Of a DNA stretch of 64,000 bases, positions 1-10,951 are shown piece by piece. The first letter of the stretch is position 1. The number at the start of each line of letters is the position of its first letter. Source of the stretch: an uncultured Clostridia bacterium (lineage in GTDB: Bacteria; Bacillota; Clostridia; Christensenellales; Borkfalkiaceae); the NCBI GenBank assembly GCA_947629485.1, contig CANRDX010000002.1:1-64000 (forward strand), written 5' to 3'. Under the pieces are notes generated by a model, which was given only the letters and a program-made list of their open reading frames with translations, did no database searches and was not told where the DNA came from. Made by a program: the position numbers and the translations under genes.

Positions 1-3000
1 GTGCCGTCGTAGACGAAGCTGTTCGTGAACAAATCCCCTGCGCGGAAGGCGTTGAGATAGAGGTCAAGCTCCGCAGGGGTGACTTTGAAGGCGAGACGGA
101 ACTTTTTGAGATTTTCCGTTGCGATCGTGCCTGTGAGCGCCTCATAGTTTTCGCCCGCTTTCGTGCACACGTCGAAGGTGTCGTCGTCGCCCGCATAGAT
201 GCCCGTGATGACGTAGTTGCCCGTCTCATCCGTGAGTTCAAAGACGAGATAGTAGTCGCCGACATTGGTGGCGTCGGTCGTGGGAACCCCGCTTCCCAGC
301 GTGAAGGAGACAGAGTATTCGCCGACGGCGGGCACGATGTCGTTCGCGCCCGAAAGCGTGACGGCGCCCAGCACCTGCGCCCAATTCGACTTGTTGAAGG
401 AGAAGGTGTTGAAGAATTCGTCGTCCTTCTTGAACTGCGCGGGAACGCGGATCTGGATCTTTGCAGGCGTGATCTTGAACGCGACCGAGAAGGAGTGCAG
501 CGGTTCGCCGCCGATCTCCTCGTAGCCCCCTTCCGCGTTTTTCTCCAACTCAACGGGATCGGGCGTCCTGTCGGGCGTACCCGCATACACCGCCACGATG
601 ACGAAGTTCTTGCTGTTGCTCTCCGTGAGCGCCAAAACGAGCTTGTAGTCGCCGACGTTCTTTACGGTCTCGGTGTCTACCTCTTTCAGCCTGAAGGTGC
701 GCTCGTACTCCGAGGGCTGCGGGGTGATCCCGTTGCGCAGGACGTTCTTGAACTGCACCGTGCCGAGCGTGCTCACCCAATCCGTCTTGTTGTAACCGAA
801 GCTGTTGCGGAATGCGCTTTCGCTTCTGAACTCTTCGGAAAGATAGACTTCGATCTGCGCCGGTTTGACGGTGAATTCGATGTTGAAATCGGTATCATTC
901 TTCTCGCTCGGCTTCGCCTCAACGGGTTCGGACGCGCTCTTGACGTCTGCATAGACTTTTTGGATCGTGAAGTTCTTGTTGTTGAGCGTAAAGACGAGGA
1001 AGTAGCTTCCCGCGTCGATCGCGGTCGTGGCTTCTCTCGCCTCCAAACTCGTTTTGGCTTCGATCGTGTAGTCCTCGCCCGTCGGAATGGTGGCGCCCTT
1101 GAATTCGACTTGGTTGAGCTTGTTGACCCAATCCGTCCTGTCGTAGTCGAATTCCGTGGTGAATTTGCCGCCTACTTTGAAGCCTGCAAGATAGACGTCG
1201 ATTTGGGCGGGCGTGATCTCGAACTTCACGGAGAAGTTCTCCTTATCGCCGCCTTCGGAATAGTAGCCCTTTCCGTCCTTATCTTCCGCGTTCGGGACTT
1301 GCGCGCTCGTGCCCGAACCCGCATAGATGCCCGTGACGTTGTAGTTGCCCGCCGTATCGGTGAGCGTGAACACAAGGTAGTACGTTCCGACGTCGGTGAC
1401 GGTTTCGGTGGTCTCGCCCGAAAGGTCGGTCTTGAAGGAGACGGTGTAGTCCGAGACGTTGGGCGTGACGCCGCCGACGCCGCCGACGCCGCCGACGATC
1501 TCGACGACGCCGAGCACGGCTCTGCGGTTTGTCTTGTCGTAGACGAAGCTGTTGACAAACCCCTCCGCGCCCTTGAACTGCTCGGCAAGGTGGATCTCGA
1601 TGTTTGCAGGGGTGATCGTGAATTCCACCTCGAACGAACGCACGTCGGGATCATCCGTCGTCGTGTAGTCCTTTCCCTTTTCGAGTTCGACGAAGCCCTC
1701 GTTGGCCGTTGCCAAAGCGGGCGCCGTGCCCGCGCGGACATGGGTGATGACGAAGTTATTGCGATTTTCGCCCGTCAGCTCGAATTTGAGCGTGTAGGAG
1801 CCGGCGTTGATGACCTGCACGGTGGGATCGTCCTTTAAGAAGGTCAGAGAATAATCCGTATTGATGGGAAGGATGTTGTTGCGAAGCTCGTTCTTGAAGA
1901 TGACCGTTTTGAGCATGCTCGCGCGATCCGACCTATCGTAGACGAAACTGTTGACAAACTCGCTGCCCGACTTGAACTGCTCGGCAAGGTACACCTCGAT
2001 CTTCGCCGTCTCGACGATGAAGTGGACAGAGATGTTCTTCAACGACTCATCGGGCGCATAGTAGCCGTTCCCATCGGCGATGTCCACCTGCGGAACGGTA
2101 TCTTCCGAAGCCGTTCCCGAGCCTGCATAGACGCCCGTGACCTTATAGTTGCCCGCCGTATCGATCAGACGGAAGGCAAGGTAGTAGTGGCCCGCATTGC
2201 GCGCGACCTCCACGGGGGAACCGGCCTCGTGGCCGCTCTCGGTGTAGAACTCCACCGAATATTCGCCCGCGACGGGCACGATGCCGTTTTCGCCCGTGAG
2301 CGTGACCGAGTTGAGAATGGACGCATAGTCGGAATTGATGTAAGGGAAGCTGTTGACGAATCCGCTCTCGCCCTTGAACCGCCCCGCAAGGTGGATCTGG
2401 ATCTCCGCGGGCGTAACGGTCACTTTGAACCCGTACGCGAAGAGATGGGCATTGTTCTTATCGAACATGCTCTCGGCGTCGCTTGCCGCGCTTTTCTCCT
2501 TATAGAACACGAAGTTGCTGAATTCCCTCGTGCCCTTCGTGAACTCGAACCAGACGTAGTAGTCGCCGCTGTCCGTAACGCCTTCGGCTTCCAACGGCAC
2601 GGCGCCGCCCCTCGGCTTGTTGTCGTCTGTATCCCAATCCGCCGCCTTGTAATATTTGACGGTATAGTCTGCATTGGTAGGCTTTGTCTCAGAGCTGCAG
2701 AGGTTTTCAAATGTGTACGTCAACTGCTGCAATGTCTTGTTGTAGCTGAACGTGAGGGAGCCGTTGTCCTTCTGCTCCGGCTCATTGTTCGGGTTGAAGG
2801 TCTCCGTATGGGAGCTACTGTCGCTCGCCGTGATGCTGACGATGGCGGGAAGCACATAGAAGGTCTCATTCCGCGTTCCCGTGAAGTTCTTGGTACCCGT
2901 GAGCGCGGCTTTCGCCGTGCCCGCGTTGACGTTTTCGGTATACGCGACCGTCAAATCGACGAACTTTCCACCCGCCGTCGTTTTCAGCGTGATGTCGGGC

Positions 3001-6000
3001 AAGGATTTGTGCGTCAGCGTGATCTCGGGACGGATCTCCGCACCCGTGTAGTGGTATGCGGGGATCTTGTATCCATCATGCCCCGCAACCGCGTCGGGCG
3101 TGAACACGGCGGCGCCGAAATTCGCCTCGCCGATATCCATCGCGTCGATGGTGTAGTTCTGCGACTGGGTATAGCTGCCGTTCGCGAATTGGAAGTCGCC
3201 GCCCTCTTGGAGGGTGAGCTTGACGGTGTACGTACCCACGTTCTTGAAGGTGTCGGAATTTGCAACGTCGCTGCCCGCCCAACCGTTGTAGCCATAGGTG
3301 AGCGCGCCACGGTCGATGTCTGCTTCCACGCCTTCCGCAAGCTCGGGAAGCACGTCCTTATCGACTGTATTGATGAGAACGATTCCGCCCTCATCATAAG
3401 TCAGTTTGTGTTCCTTCGCGTCGTAAGGAATGGAGGTCTCACCCAGCGAGAAGCTGATCTGCGCGGGGGTGATGGTGTATTCGAACCCGAGTTCGAGATG
3501 TTCAGCCGTTGCACCCCTGTTGGTAATGTAGAAGCTCTTCTCGCTGAACTGCACCGTGACGGTGTAATTCGCGACATGGGTAAAGAAACCCTGCTGCGCA
3601 AATTGCGTAAAGGTGTAATCTTTCTTGCCGTTGTATTCGACCGTGTCGGCGGAAGTCGTGGGCGTGTAGTGCACGGTCGCGCTCTTCCCGTCGTTCCTCG
3701 CGAAGATGACGTCGACGGTGAGATCGTCCGCCTGAATTGCCTCGGAGGACGTGTATTGGAACATCGTGGAGACCCAATTTTCGAGGGCAATTCCCGCCGC
3801 ACCCGTGGCGTCAAAGTGATCTTTCGCGTTGTAGACGTCGCTCGAATACAGCTGCGTGACGTTGATATCGACGCGGTTGATGAGGAAGGGCGCGAGGATG
3901 ACGGAAGCATCCTCCCCTTCGCCGAGGCGCTGTGTAAGAAGCGTCTCATCCGCCGTCTCGCTGTGCGTAAAGTGAGGCGGCGTGATCGTCTGCGTTTCGA
4001 ACCGGAAGTTCTTTTTGCCCGCTTCGGTCAAAGAAATTTGGACGGAATAGAGTTCCGCGCTGAACGGATTGCCATTGCGGAGCGAATCTTTCTCCTCGGG
4101 AGTGATGACGTTCTCGTCTTTGTAGGTGACCGCGAATTCGTCCTCGGTCACGGTAGCGCCCGCATTTTCCCCGCTGTGCACGGGCACGGCTTGGTTGTTG
4201 TGCTCCTTGTTCGTAAAGACGGGAGTCTGCGGCTGCTCCGCGCGGTTGTAGGTGCCGTCCTTGAACGCGTCGAGCTGAATGGTCGCCTTCTCGATGACAT
4301 AGTCCCCGGGCGCCTTCCAGCTGCCATTCGTGGGATAGGTCGCGGCGCTGTTTCCGCTGCGGACGGTATAGTCGTACTTGCTCTCCGTCGATCCTTCGCA
4401 GGAAGGATAGCTCTCGCCCGTGGAACCGTCTTTATAGCCGACAATGAGGCTGCCGCTTGTGACGAGTTCGAGGCTGAAGCAGTAGTTGTGCGACGAAAGC
4501 TCTACTTTGACGGTGTAATGGCCCGCGTCGGTCGCGGATTCCGCACCGTTGATGGTCACCGTGTACTCGTCAGACTGCGGCACCACGTTCTGGAACACCG
4601 CCAGCGTCGGATTCTTCTCATAAGTAATATTGGTGAACGTGATCCGCGGTGTGTGCGCCTGACGGTTGTAGATCTCGCCCGAGTTGGCGTACGCATACGA
4701 GACGACCGCGGGCAGAATGGTATGCGAACCCGTCGCCGTGTTGCTGTAACCGACCGCCTCTACGGGGTTGAAGTACGACCCCTCGCCCGTGCCGTTGACG
4801 AATTGATAGTTGCTGCTGCCGAGCAAGATCTTGACGTCGTAGACGCCCGCGTTGATGGGAGCGTCGGAATCCGTGATCTCGTCGGGCTTTGCCGCCGCGC
4901 CAAAGCCGTACGACGTGCGCGTGCGCGCTTTATATGTAATGGTATACACCGAGGCGTCGGGCTGCGGTTTCTTGAAGTCTCCGCCGCCGCCTGTGGAAAC
5001 GAGAATGCCCGCATCTTTGAGCTGCTGATAGGTCGCGTCGTCCTCGACGTTGGCGTACGTCACATTGACGCCGTGCGCCGTCTTATCGTATTGCGGAACG
5101 GCGCCCACGCCCGCATATTGCACGGCGATTTTCGCAGGGGTAATGGTGAAGTCGAGCATGAGGAAGCCCGTGTAATTGCCAAACCCGGCAAGCACGATGC
5201 GCGCCGAGTTTGAACCCGTCGCCGACGTGTTGTTCATATACGAGATGGTGTAATCCTTGCCTTCCCCGGCTTGCAGTATAAGATCGTCGCCGTATTCGGT
5301 CTTGCCCTTCGCGCTCTCAACGCTCGTCGCATAGTAGAACGGCTGGTAATCGATCGTCACGCCGGGCCTATACGCCCAGGTGTCGCCCGCAAACGGATAG
5401 GAAATGCCCGTTGCGACGTTCCCGCCCTCTACTTTGAGCGTGTTCTCCCCGGGTTTGTCCTTATCCGCACCGCCTTTCCAATGCGTGAAGGCATCGCTGC
5501 CGACCTTCGTAATGTCGCCCGCAAGCTCACTGATATTCTTTGGATTGATCGTGACTTCGAGGGAGCTATCCGATTTGATGACGAAGTTCTGCGACGTGTT
5601 GAACGCCTGCACCTGCGTGTCGTCCGCCTGCTGATAGGAGATCAGCCATGTGACGCCCTCGCGCGGCGCAGTGGTGGTGCCGCCTTCGGCCGCCGTCTTG
5701 CCTTTTCCGTCATCCTCGACAATATTGAGGCGATAGGTGCCTTGATCGGCTTTGCCCGTGTTGAAGGAATAGAGACCGATCCCGAGGCTGAACCCGTGAT
5801 CCATAAAGCCCATGTCCGTATAGGAGACGGTCGGCACGGTGAGCGTAAAGCGGCTCTGATAGCGGTGCATATCTTCGGTGGAACCGCCCCACAGGTCGTC
5901 GAGATCAGCGATATCGCCGTGTTGCTTGTCGATGAGTTCGCCCGGCGTGGTGATGTTATCCTGTACGAGGAAGAAGATCGACTCGTACCATGCATCCTCA

Positions 6001-9000
6001 TTCCCTTTCCCCTCGCGCGGCGGCAAATATCTTGCGCGTTCGTAGCTTCTGCCGTCGTAGGTATAGGAAAGGCTGCCCGAGACGGTCACCTCGACGGGTT
6101 TGATGCGGAAGTACACGACGAAGGAATAGCCGGTCGCGCCGTTGTCCGTGCTGTACTCGTGCGCCGTTGAACCTTTCAGCCCCTCTGCCGTCGTCACAAC
6201 GTCGCCCAAAGCGGTGGAAGGTTCGGCATTCACATAGTTCTTTTTGGAGCCGCCGAACGTGATGACGAGGGGCAGGTTATATTTGTCCCCGGGGTTCGCG
6301 TCCACGCTTGCGTTCGTGTAGTCCTTGCCGGGCAGCGTTACGGTGAAGTCCTCGTCTTCCGTGAGCACGGTAGAGCCGAAGCTGACCGAAAGGCCCAGCC
6401 GCTCGTCGTTTTCCGTCATCTTGACATTATTGAAGATGTGCTCTTTGGTGAGCGAGACGGAGGTATTCCCGCCGTCGGGCGCCGCGCCCGTGCCGAGCGC
6501 TTCATACGGGTTGACTTCGGCGGGATCGATGGTGAACTCGAACGCCCAGAAGTACCCGCTGCCATCTTCAAGCCCGACGAGATGCTCTTCGTCTTGGTCG
6601 AAGTCATAGTTATAATCATCGTAGCCCACGTCGAGGTCGAGCTTGATGGCTACAATGTACCGCCGCGCATTGGTCGGATTTTCGTCCAACGCCTTGCCGG
6701 ATTTCATGGCGTCGGTGTCGATGATATAGATGAGTTTGCCCGTGCTTTCGAGGTCAAGCTTTCTTTGATAGAGTTCTTCAAAGGCCGAAAGGCTTCCCCC
6801 GTCTCCCGTTGTGAGCGTACCTTGAATAGCGGGGTTGCCGGCAGAGAACGTTTCTGTCAAACCGTCCCACCTGACTTCGGGCGGGGTTTCCAGTACGCTG
6901 TCTTCATAGGCGGAGAAATAAGGCCTGCCATCCTTCTCCGCTTTCTTTTCTTGATCCGAATCCTGCCCTATCGGTTTTATTCTACCGTACGGGCGGTATT
7001 TCTCCCAATGTTGAATTTGTTCGAGGGTATAGTAAAGTCCGGTACGGATATCGTACACGCCCGCCTTATAAGTGAGCACCGTAAACTCGAAATAATCGAG
7101 GAGCGCGGCAGAGTCAATGTGCGGGTTGACATGGGTATCCGAAGTATTATCGTAAGAAACGATTTGCTGATCGGAATAAGGGGTAGCATTATAGGTAAAG
7201 TTACTCCTTGCCTGCTCGGTAAGTTCAACCTCGGCGGAAGCGGGATCGACGTAGATGTTGACCTTAGAAGAGAACGCGAAGTTGTTCGCGGCGAAGTAGA
7301 CGCCCGTCGCGTTGAAATCCTCGTCGCTCTCATCGGCAGAAGCCGCCGAGCGCGAGGAGACGAAGGTTACTTCGTACATACCCGCGTTCTTGACGCCGGG
7401 GACATAGGTACCCGTGCCCGCAACGGAATTGGGTTTGCGGTGCATGGTCTGATATTCGATACCGCCGCCCGAGTGCTCGCCGAACAAGACAGGCTGATTC
7501 GTGCCGAAATATTCGTTCGCATAGGTGAAGTTGAGCACATAGCCCGTGAAGTCCTTCTTTGCGATCGAGGTGTATTCGCTGCCCTTCTCGGCATACGGGT
7601 TGTAAAGCCTGAACACCGGGTATTTTTCGTAGTCGGCATTGAGGATGGGATAGTAGTAATCGCCGCTGTAAACGAAGAAGGGTTGATCCATTTCGTTGGG
7701 CGTTGTGGGGTCGAGGCCATGATCCTGATTCCCGTCGCCGTTCCAGTCGATCCATTCCTTCGTCCAGTGCAAAATGGCGTCTTTATCTGATGTGGGGCCG
7801 ATCTTTTGCCCTTTATAATACAGATCGCGCGATACCACGACGCCGACTTGGTTGATCCTGATCTTAAAAGTGGGGTTGGTATATCGTGAACCGTCTTTTG
7901 CGATAAGGAAGGAATATTCGCCCGCATAGGAAATACTTTTATCCGTCGCCTTGATTGCCGCCGCCATGTCAGTTTTATTGCCGCTCAGCGAAAGATCTTT
8001 CGTGCCCAATTTGAAACGGAAGTTGGCGTCCTCGAAGGTGCTCGTCATGCCGCTGCCGCTGTATTCCCAATATTCGAGGGGATCAGTAGCAGTGGTAAGA
8101 TTGTCTCCCGAAACGCTGAACGTGGGATTGCCCGCATATGCCGAGATCTTGGTGACTTTGAGCATGCTGTACTCAAAGGTGATCGAGCCGTTTGAAACGG
8201 TAAACTTATCTTTGAGAATATCGAGAAGTTTGTCGGTCTTCGTCTTGTTGTTCAACGTGATCTCATGGTTCATTTGAGAGGTACTATTCACCTCGGTGAG
8301 ATTCGTGAGACCCTTCGTATTATTCGGGTTTTTATAGTAATATGTCGCGTTGCCGTTGCTTTTTATCACGACTTTGAGGGTCGGGAAACCCTTAGAGGTA
8401 TCGGTATCCGTATCCGTACCCGTGCCTTCGATGACCCAGGTAAGGCCGCTGCTCGCGGGTACACCCGTGTTTAATCTCGCTTCTTTACTTGTCCCCGTGC
8501 TCTCATCGAGGACGGAATATGTAGCATTATCCGAAGAGAAGTACAGGTACGAACTGACGTCTTTGTTCCCGTTCTGCCCGTAACCGCTCGTAAAGACGGT
8601 GCCGTGGCTATAATCCCCCAACGTGACGCCGACGCGCGCAACGATGCCGTTTGCGATCAGCGCCCCGCCGATACCGATCTTGGGATAGTTCTCGTAATCA
8701 TGACCCAATGTATCACCGACTAAACCCGGCAGAAATCCACTTCCTACAAAGCCATATCCAAGATGTATGTTATCCGAATTGCCGCCGGCGGTATTGCCGT
8801 AGACCTGCAAAGATCCGCGGAACTTGAAAGCATGATTGGTAACGCCTTTGCTATCTGTTCTCCAATATGTATCCACGGCGCCGACAGCGGGTCCCACAAA
8901 CACGCCGCCGCCGCCGTAAGAATACTTATGGCTCGAAACGGTTACCGTTCCCGAAGCCGCTGCCTTATTGTTCGCGATCGTAACGCTATCGAGAATGCCG

Positions 9001-10796
9001 AGCGTATTCCCCGCAAGGCAGATCGCGCCGCCGACGCCGTAATAGGACGGTTTGTTGCTGCCGTATGTAACACGGGTGTTGCCCGTTGCGGCGGCCTCGT
9101 TGTACATGATCTCGCCGCCGTGGAAGTTGCCGTAACTGCTTTCCGCAAGGTTTACCGCACCGCCGGTGCCGTTTGTCGCCTTGTTGTACGCCAAAACGCC
9201 CCCGTACATCGTAAAGGGGCACCCCGAGCCGCTGCCGAGGTTGGTGACGCCGCCGCTGACCGCTTCGTTGTCGAGCACGTAGCCGTCGAAGATGGTAACT
9301 GCCGCCTTCGACCGCTGATAGAACGCGCCGCCCGAACTTGAAACATTCTGGTTGTTGCTGATCGTGCCGCTGTGGAGAACGACGTCCGCCCACATCGAAA
9401 GGTTGAACCCGCCGCCGCTGGATTGCAGGTTGGCTTGGAGCGTCTGCGGGAGCGATAATTTAGCGTTAGCGGCACTCGAAACTTTGCCGCCCGTGATGGT
9501 CCCCTTGTGGTTGGTCGTGTGAGGGGTACCGTTTATGCCCGTCGTGGCGTCCGTTCCTTCGATGCGGGCGGCAGAGGCGTTTTCGTAGGCGGTGCTGTCC
9601 ATGATTTCGAGCCGCGCCTTCGAATCGATGTGGAACACCGAGCCGTAGTAGTTGGCCGCCGTCAGATTGCGGTCGATTTTGTGTCCGTTGAGATCGAGCA
9701 CGATATATACGCCCGTCGGCACGTTGATGCGCCCGTACGAGAACGCGCAGGTATCGTTATAGATATAGCCGTATACACCGCTCGCTGGGCCGTCGTAATC
9801 GCAGCTGTTGCTTGCAAGGTCCCACGAGATGACGTAATTGTTGTCGTTGCTGTCGATACGGGTAAAGCCGTCCTGCGAGGTCGCCGTGGGAAGGTAGGTC
9901 GCGCTCGTGCCGAAAACATTCGGCGTATTATTACCTTCGTTCGAAACATAGTTAAACGACGTCGTATTGACGGATGTGGTGGACGCACCCGTGACGCTGG
10001 TGAGATAATCACTGTTCGTTGACGAATGCTGCTTCGTTACGTCTTGCCCTTGAACACCTGTGGGAGCCGTGGTCGTGATGTCCTTTGCCGTCCAATCGTC
10101 CTGTAAGCGCACGATGATGTACTGCCCGAGCGCGCCGTCCTCATTTTTGAGGAAAAAGTTACCCTTGTACATGTTGCGCTCGCCCGTGTTGGTGCCCACA
10201 CGGAAGCCGCTATGGTTTTCACTGTTACTGGTTCCGCCGGCATGGGCCTGACTCGGCGTTCTGCCTGCCAAAGTCCAATCGGCAAGGGGAGTGGCTTCTC
10301 CGAGGGACTGCGCAAACGCGACGGCGTCCGCCCACACCTTTGCGGCGGAATCCCCATCTTCGATATTGAAAACGACTTCGTTGCCCTTTTTCAGGCTATA
10401 TTCGCGAATAAGATCCTCTGCATGCTCTTCTGTTCCCAAAAATTTATAGGAAGAAGACTTCTCCATGATGACGTCGTTTCCGACGCCGTCATCTACTGCT
10501 TTGGTAACGTCTGCGTGCCAAACATTATGCTTGTTCGTATATGTATCGCCCACGCCGCCCTCTTTCGCAGAGATACAAGTAGTCTCTATCCACTTCGGGT
10601 GGAGACCGATGTTGGCGTTTACGATATTGTTAAAGGACACGGCAAAAGACCACACACCGGACGTGACGGGGAAATACAAAAACAAACCGACCGCAAGGCA
10701 GACGGCAAATGCCGGGGTCAGGCACCCTAAAAGCCATTTGCGCACGCGCGCAAAACCCCTCGATTTTTCGTGACGTAACCGAATATATTCTTTCAT
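1..10796 (-). CDS. Giant secreted repeat protein (3' end outside window)
   Basis: One frame stays open from the ATG at 10796 to the left edge: at least 3,598 codons with no stop. The start follows a GGAGGG-type site. Residues about 20-50 are a long hydrophobic segment after a basic N-terminus, a signal or anchor. Residues about 350-700 are glycine-rich with recurring short strands (LDLNGHKI, SGGAFYQ, GTGGAVN, YGVGGAI), typical of a right-handed parallel beta-helix. After that come Ig-like modules. The last 2.4 kb holds seven clear copies of about 117-135 residues, each with a motif like VYLAEQFKSG, then SFVYD, a GTYYLVFTLTD strand and closing ITPA. This resembles MBG/YDG-type bacterial Ig repeats. 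The inferred role is a surface adhesin or matrix protein. The C-terminal anchor, if any, is outside the window. Family assignment is by eye. Confidence 0.85.
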   Translation of the reverse strand, partial: MKEYIRLRHEKSRGFARVRKWLLGCLTPAFAVCLAVGLFLYFPVTSGVWSFAVSFNNIVNANIGLHPKWIETTCISAKEGGVGDTYTNKHNVWHADVTKAVDDGVGNDVIMEKSSSYKFLGTEEHAEDLIREYSLKKGNEVVFNIEDGDSAAKVWADAVAFAQSLGEATPLADWTLAGRTPSQAHAGGTSNSENHSGFRVGTNTGERNMYKGNFFLKNEDGALGQYIIVRLQDDWTAKDITTTAPTGVQGQDVTKQHSSTNSDYLTSVTGASTTSVNTTSFNYVSNEGNNTPNVFGTSATYLPTATSQDGFTRIDSNDNNYVISWDLASNSCDYDGPASGVYGYIYNDTCAFSYGRINVPTGVYIVLDLNGHKIDRNLTAANYYGSVFHIDSKARLEIMDSTAYENASAARIEGTDATTGINGTPHTTNHKGTITGGKVSSAANAKLSLPQTLQANLQSSGGGFNLSMWADVVLHSGTISNNQNVSSSGGAFYQRSKAAVTIFDGYVLDNEAVSGGVTNLGSGSGCPFTMYGGVLAYNKATNGTGGAVNLAESSYGNFHGGEIMYNEAAATGNTRVTYGSNKPSYYGVGGAICLAGNTLGILDSVTIANNKAAASGTVTVSSHKYSYGGGGVFVGPAVGAVDTYWRTDSKGVTNHAFKFRGSLQVYGNTAGGNSDNIHLGYGFVGSGFLPGLVGDTLGHDYENYPKIGIGGALIANGIVARVGVTLGDYSHGTVFTSGYGQNGNKDVSSYLYFSSDNATYSVLDESTGTSKEARLNTGVPASSGLTWVIEGTGTDTDTDTSKGFPTLKVVIKSNGNATYYYKNPNNTKGLTNLTEVNSTSQMNHEITLNNKTKTDKLLDILKDKFTVSNGSITFEYSMLKVTKISAYAGNPTFSVSGDNLTTATDPLEYWEYSGSGMTSTFEDANFRFKLGTKDLSLSGNKTDMAAAIKATDKSISYAGEYSFLIAKDGSRYTNPTFKIRINQVGVVVSRDLYYKGQKIGPTSDKDAILHWTKEWIDWNGDGNQDHGLDPTTPNEMDQPFFVYSGDYYYPILNADYEKYPVFRLYNPYAEKGSEYTSIAKKDFTGYVLNFTYANEYFGTNQPVLFGEHSGGGIEYQTMHRKPNSVAGTGTYVPGVKNAGMYEVTFVSSRSAASADESDEDFNATGVYFAANNFAFSSKVNIYVDPASAEVELTEQARSNFTYNATPYSDQQIVSYDNTSDTHVNPHIDSAALLDYFEFTVLTYKAGVYDIRTGLYYTLEQIQHWEKYRPYGRIKPIGQDSDQEKKAEKDGRPYFSAYEDSVLETPPEVRWDGLTETFSAGNPAIQGTLTTGDGGSLSAFEELYQRKLDLESTGKLIYIIDTDAMKSGKALDENPTNARRYIVAIKLDLDVGYDDYNYDFDQDEEHLVGLEDGSGYFWAFEFTIDPAEVNPYEALGTGAAPDGGNTSVSLTKEHIFNNVKMTENDERLGLSVSFGSTVLTEDEDFTVTLPGKDYTNASVDANPGDKYNLPLVITFGGSKKNYVNAEPSTALGDVVTTAEGLKGSTAHEYSTDNGATGYSFVVYFRIKPVEVTVSGSLSYTYDGRSYERARYLPPREGKGNEDAWYESIFFLVQDNITTPGELIDKQHGDIADLDDLWGGSTEDMHRYQSRFTLTVPTVSYTDMGFMDHGFSLGIGLYSFNTGKADQGTYRLNIVEDDGKGKTAAEGGTTTAPREGVTWLISYQQADDTQVQAFNTSQNFVIKSDSSLEVTINPKNISELAGDITKVGSDAFTHWKGGADKDKPGENTLKVEGGNVATGISYPFAGDTWAYRPGVTIDYQPFYYATSVESAKGKTEYGDDLILQAGEGKDYTISYMNNTSATGSNSARIVLAGFGNYTGFLMLDFTITPAKIAVQYAGVGAVPQYDKTAHGVNVTYANVEDDATYQQLKDAGILVSTGGGGDFKKPQPDASVYTITYKARTRTSYGFGAAAKPDEITDSDAPINAGVYDVKILLGSSNYQFVNGTGEGSYFNPVEAVGYSNTATGSHTILPAVVSYAYANSGEIYNRQAHTPRITFTNITYEKNPTLAVFQNVVPQSDEYTVTINGAESATDAGHYTVKVELSSHNYCFSLELVTSGSLIVGYKDGSTGESYPSCEGSTESKYDYTVRSGNSAATYPTNGSWKAPGDYVIEKATIQLDAFKDGTYNRAEQPQTPVFTNKEHNNQAVPVHSGENAGATVTEDEFAVTYKDENVITPEEKDSLRNGNPFSAELYSVQISLTEAGKKNFRFETQTITPPHFTHSETADETLLTQRLGEGEDASVILAPFLINRVDINVTQLYSSDVYNAKDHFDATGAAGIALENWVSTMFQYTSSEAIQADDLTVDVIFARNDGKSATVHYTPTTSADTVEYNGKKDYTFTQFAQQGFFTHVANYTVTVQFSEKSFYITNRGATAEHLELGFEYTITPAQISFSLGETSIPYDAKEHKLTYDEGGIVLINTVDKDVLPELAEGVEADIDRGALTYGYNGWAGSDVANSDTFKNVGTYTVKLTLQEGGDFQFANGSYTQSQNYTIDAMDIGEANFGAAVFTPDAVAGHDGYKIPAYHYTGAEIRPEITLTHKSLPDITLKTTAGGKFVDLTVAYTENVNAGTAKAALTGTKNFTGTRNETFYVLPAIVSITASDSSSHTETFNPNNEPEQKDNGSLTFSYNKTLQQLTYTFENLCSSETKPTNADYTVKYYKAADWDTDDNKPRGGAVPLEAEGVTDSGDYYVWFEFTKGTREFSNFVFYKEKSAASDAESMFDKNNAHLFAYGFKVTVTPAEIQIHLAGRFKGESGFVNSFPYINSDYASILNSVTLTGENGIVPVAGEYSVEFYTESGHEAGSPVEVARNAGHYYLAFRLIDTAGNYKVTGVYAGSGTASEDTVPQVDIADGNGYYAPDESLKNISVHFIVETAKIEVYLAEQFKSGSEFVNSFVYDRSDRASMLKTVIFKNELRNNILPINTDYSLTFLKDDPTVQVINAGSYTLKFELTGENRNNFVITHVRAGTAPALATANEGFVELEKGKDYTTTDDPDVRSFEVEFTITPANIEIHLAEQFKGAEGFVNSFVYDKTNRRAVLGVVEIVGGVGGVGGVTPNVSDYTVSFKTDLSGETTETVTDVGTYYLVFTLTDTAGNYNVTGIYAGSGTSAQVPNAEDKDGKGYYSEGGDKENFSVKFEITPAQIDVYLAGFKVGGKFTTEFDYDRTDWVNKLNQVEFKGATIPTGEDYTIEAKTSLEAREATTAIDAGSYFLVFTLNNKNFTIQKVYADVKSASEPVEAKPSEKNDTDFNIEFTVKPAQIEVYLSEEFRSESAFRNSFGYNKTDWVSTLGTVQFKNVLRNGITPQPSEYERTFRLKEVDTETVKNVGDYKLVLALTESNSKNFVIVAVYAGTPDRTPDPVELEKNAEGGYEEIGGEPLHSFSVAFKITPAKIQIRVPAQFKKDDEFFNTFSFNKSNWAQVLGAVTLSGANDIVPAVGEYSVSFTLGSGVPTTDATNVGDYYLVFELTDETGNYVITGIYAGDDDTFDVCTKAGENYEALTGTIATENLKKFRLAFKVTPAELDLYLNAFRAGDLFTNSFVYDG

Positions 10797-10893
10797 ATAT
10801 CCATGTCCCTCCGTTCCGATCCTGTTGATCGGTTTATCGGTTTCGATCGGTTCGATCGTTTTGGATCGCTTTCATCCCATCGGATAAGCGTTC

Positions 10894-10932
10894 TTTCCCG
10901 TGCGTACCGCACGGGAAAGGGGGCATGCCCCC
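10894..10932. repeat. Two adjacent palindromes in the giant-gene leader
   Basis: TTTCCCGTGCG, a 3-nt loop, then CGCACGGGAAA (10894-10918) form an 11-bp perfect inverted repeat. It is followed directly by the 14-bp palindrome at 10919-10932 (GGGGGCATGCCCCC). Both lie between the leader terminator and the start codon and could fold in the mRNA. Confidence 0.7.
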
Positions 10933-10951
10933 TTTCGCAATTTCGCCCCCA

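Noticed and set aside
2022..5213. A 1,063-codon plus-strand open frame, and others like it between 495 and 7790
   Set aside because: They are antisense shadows of the giant minus-strand gene. Their products are Arg/Val/Asp-rich without domains, while the opposite frame shows clear Ig-like repeats and stays open for 10.8 kb.
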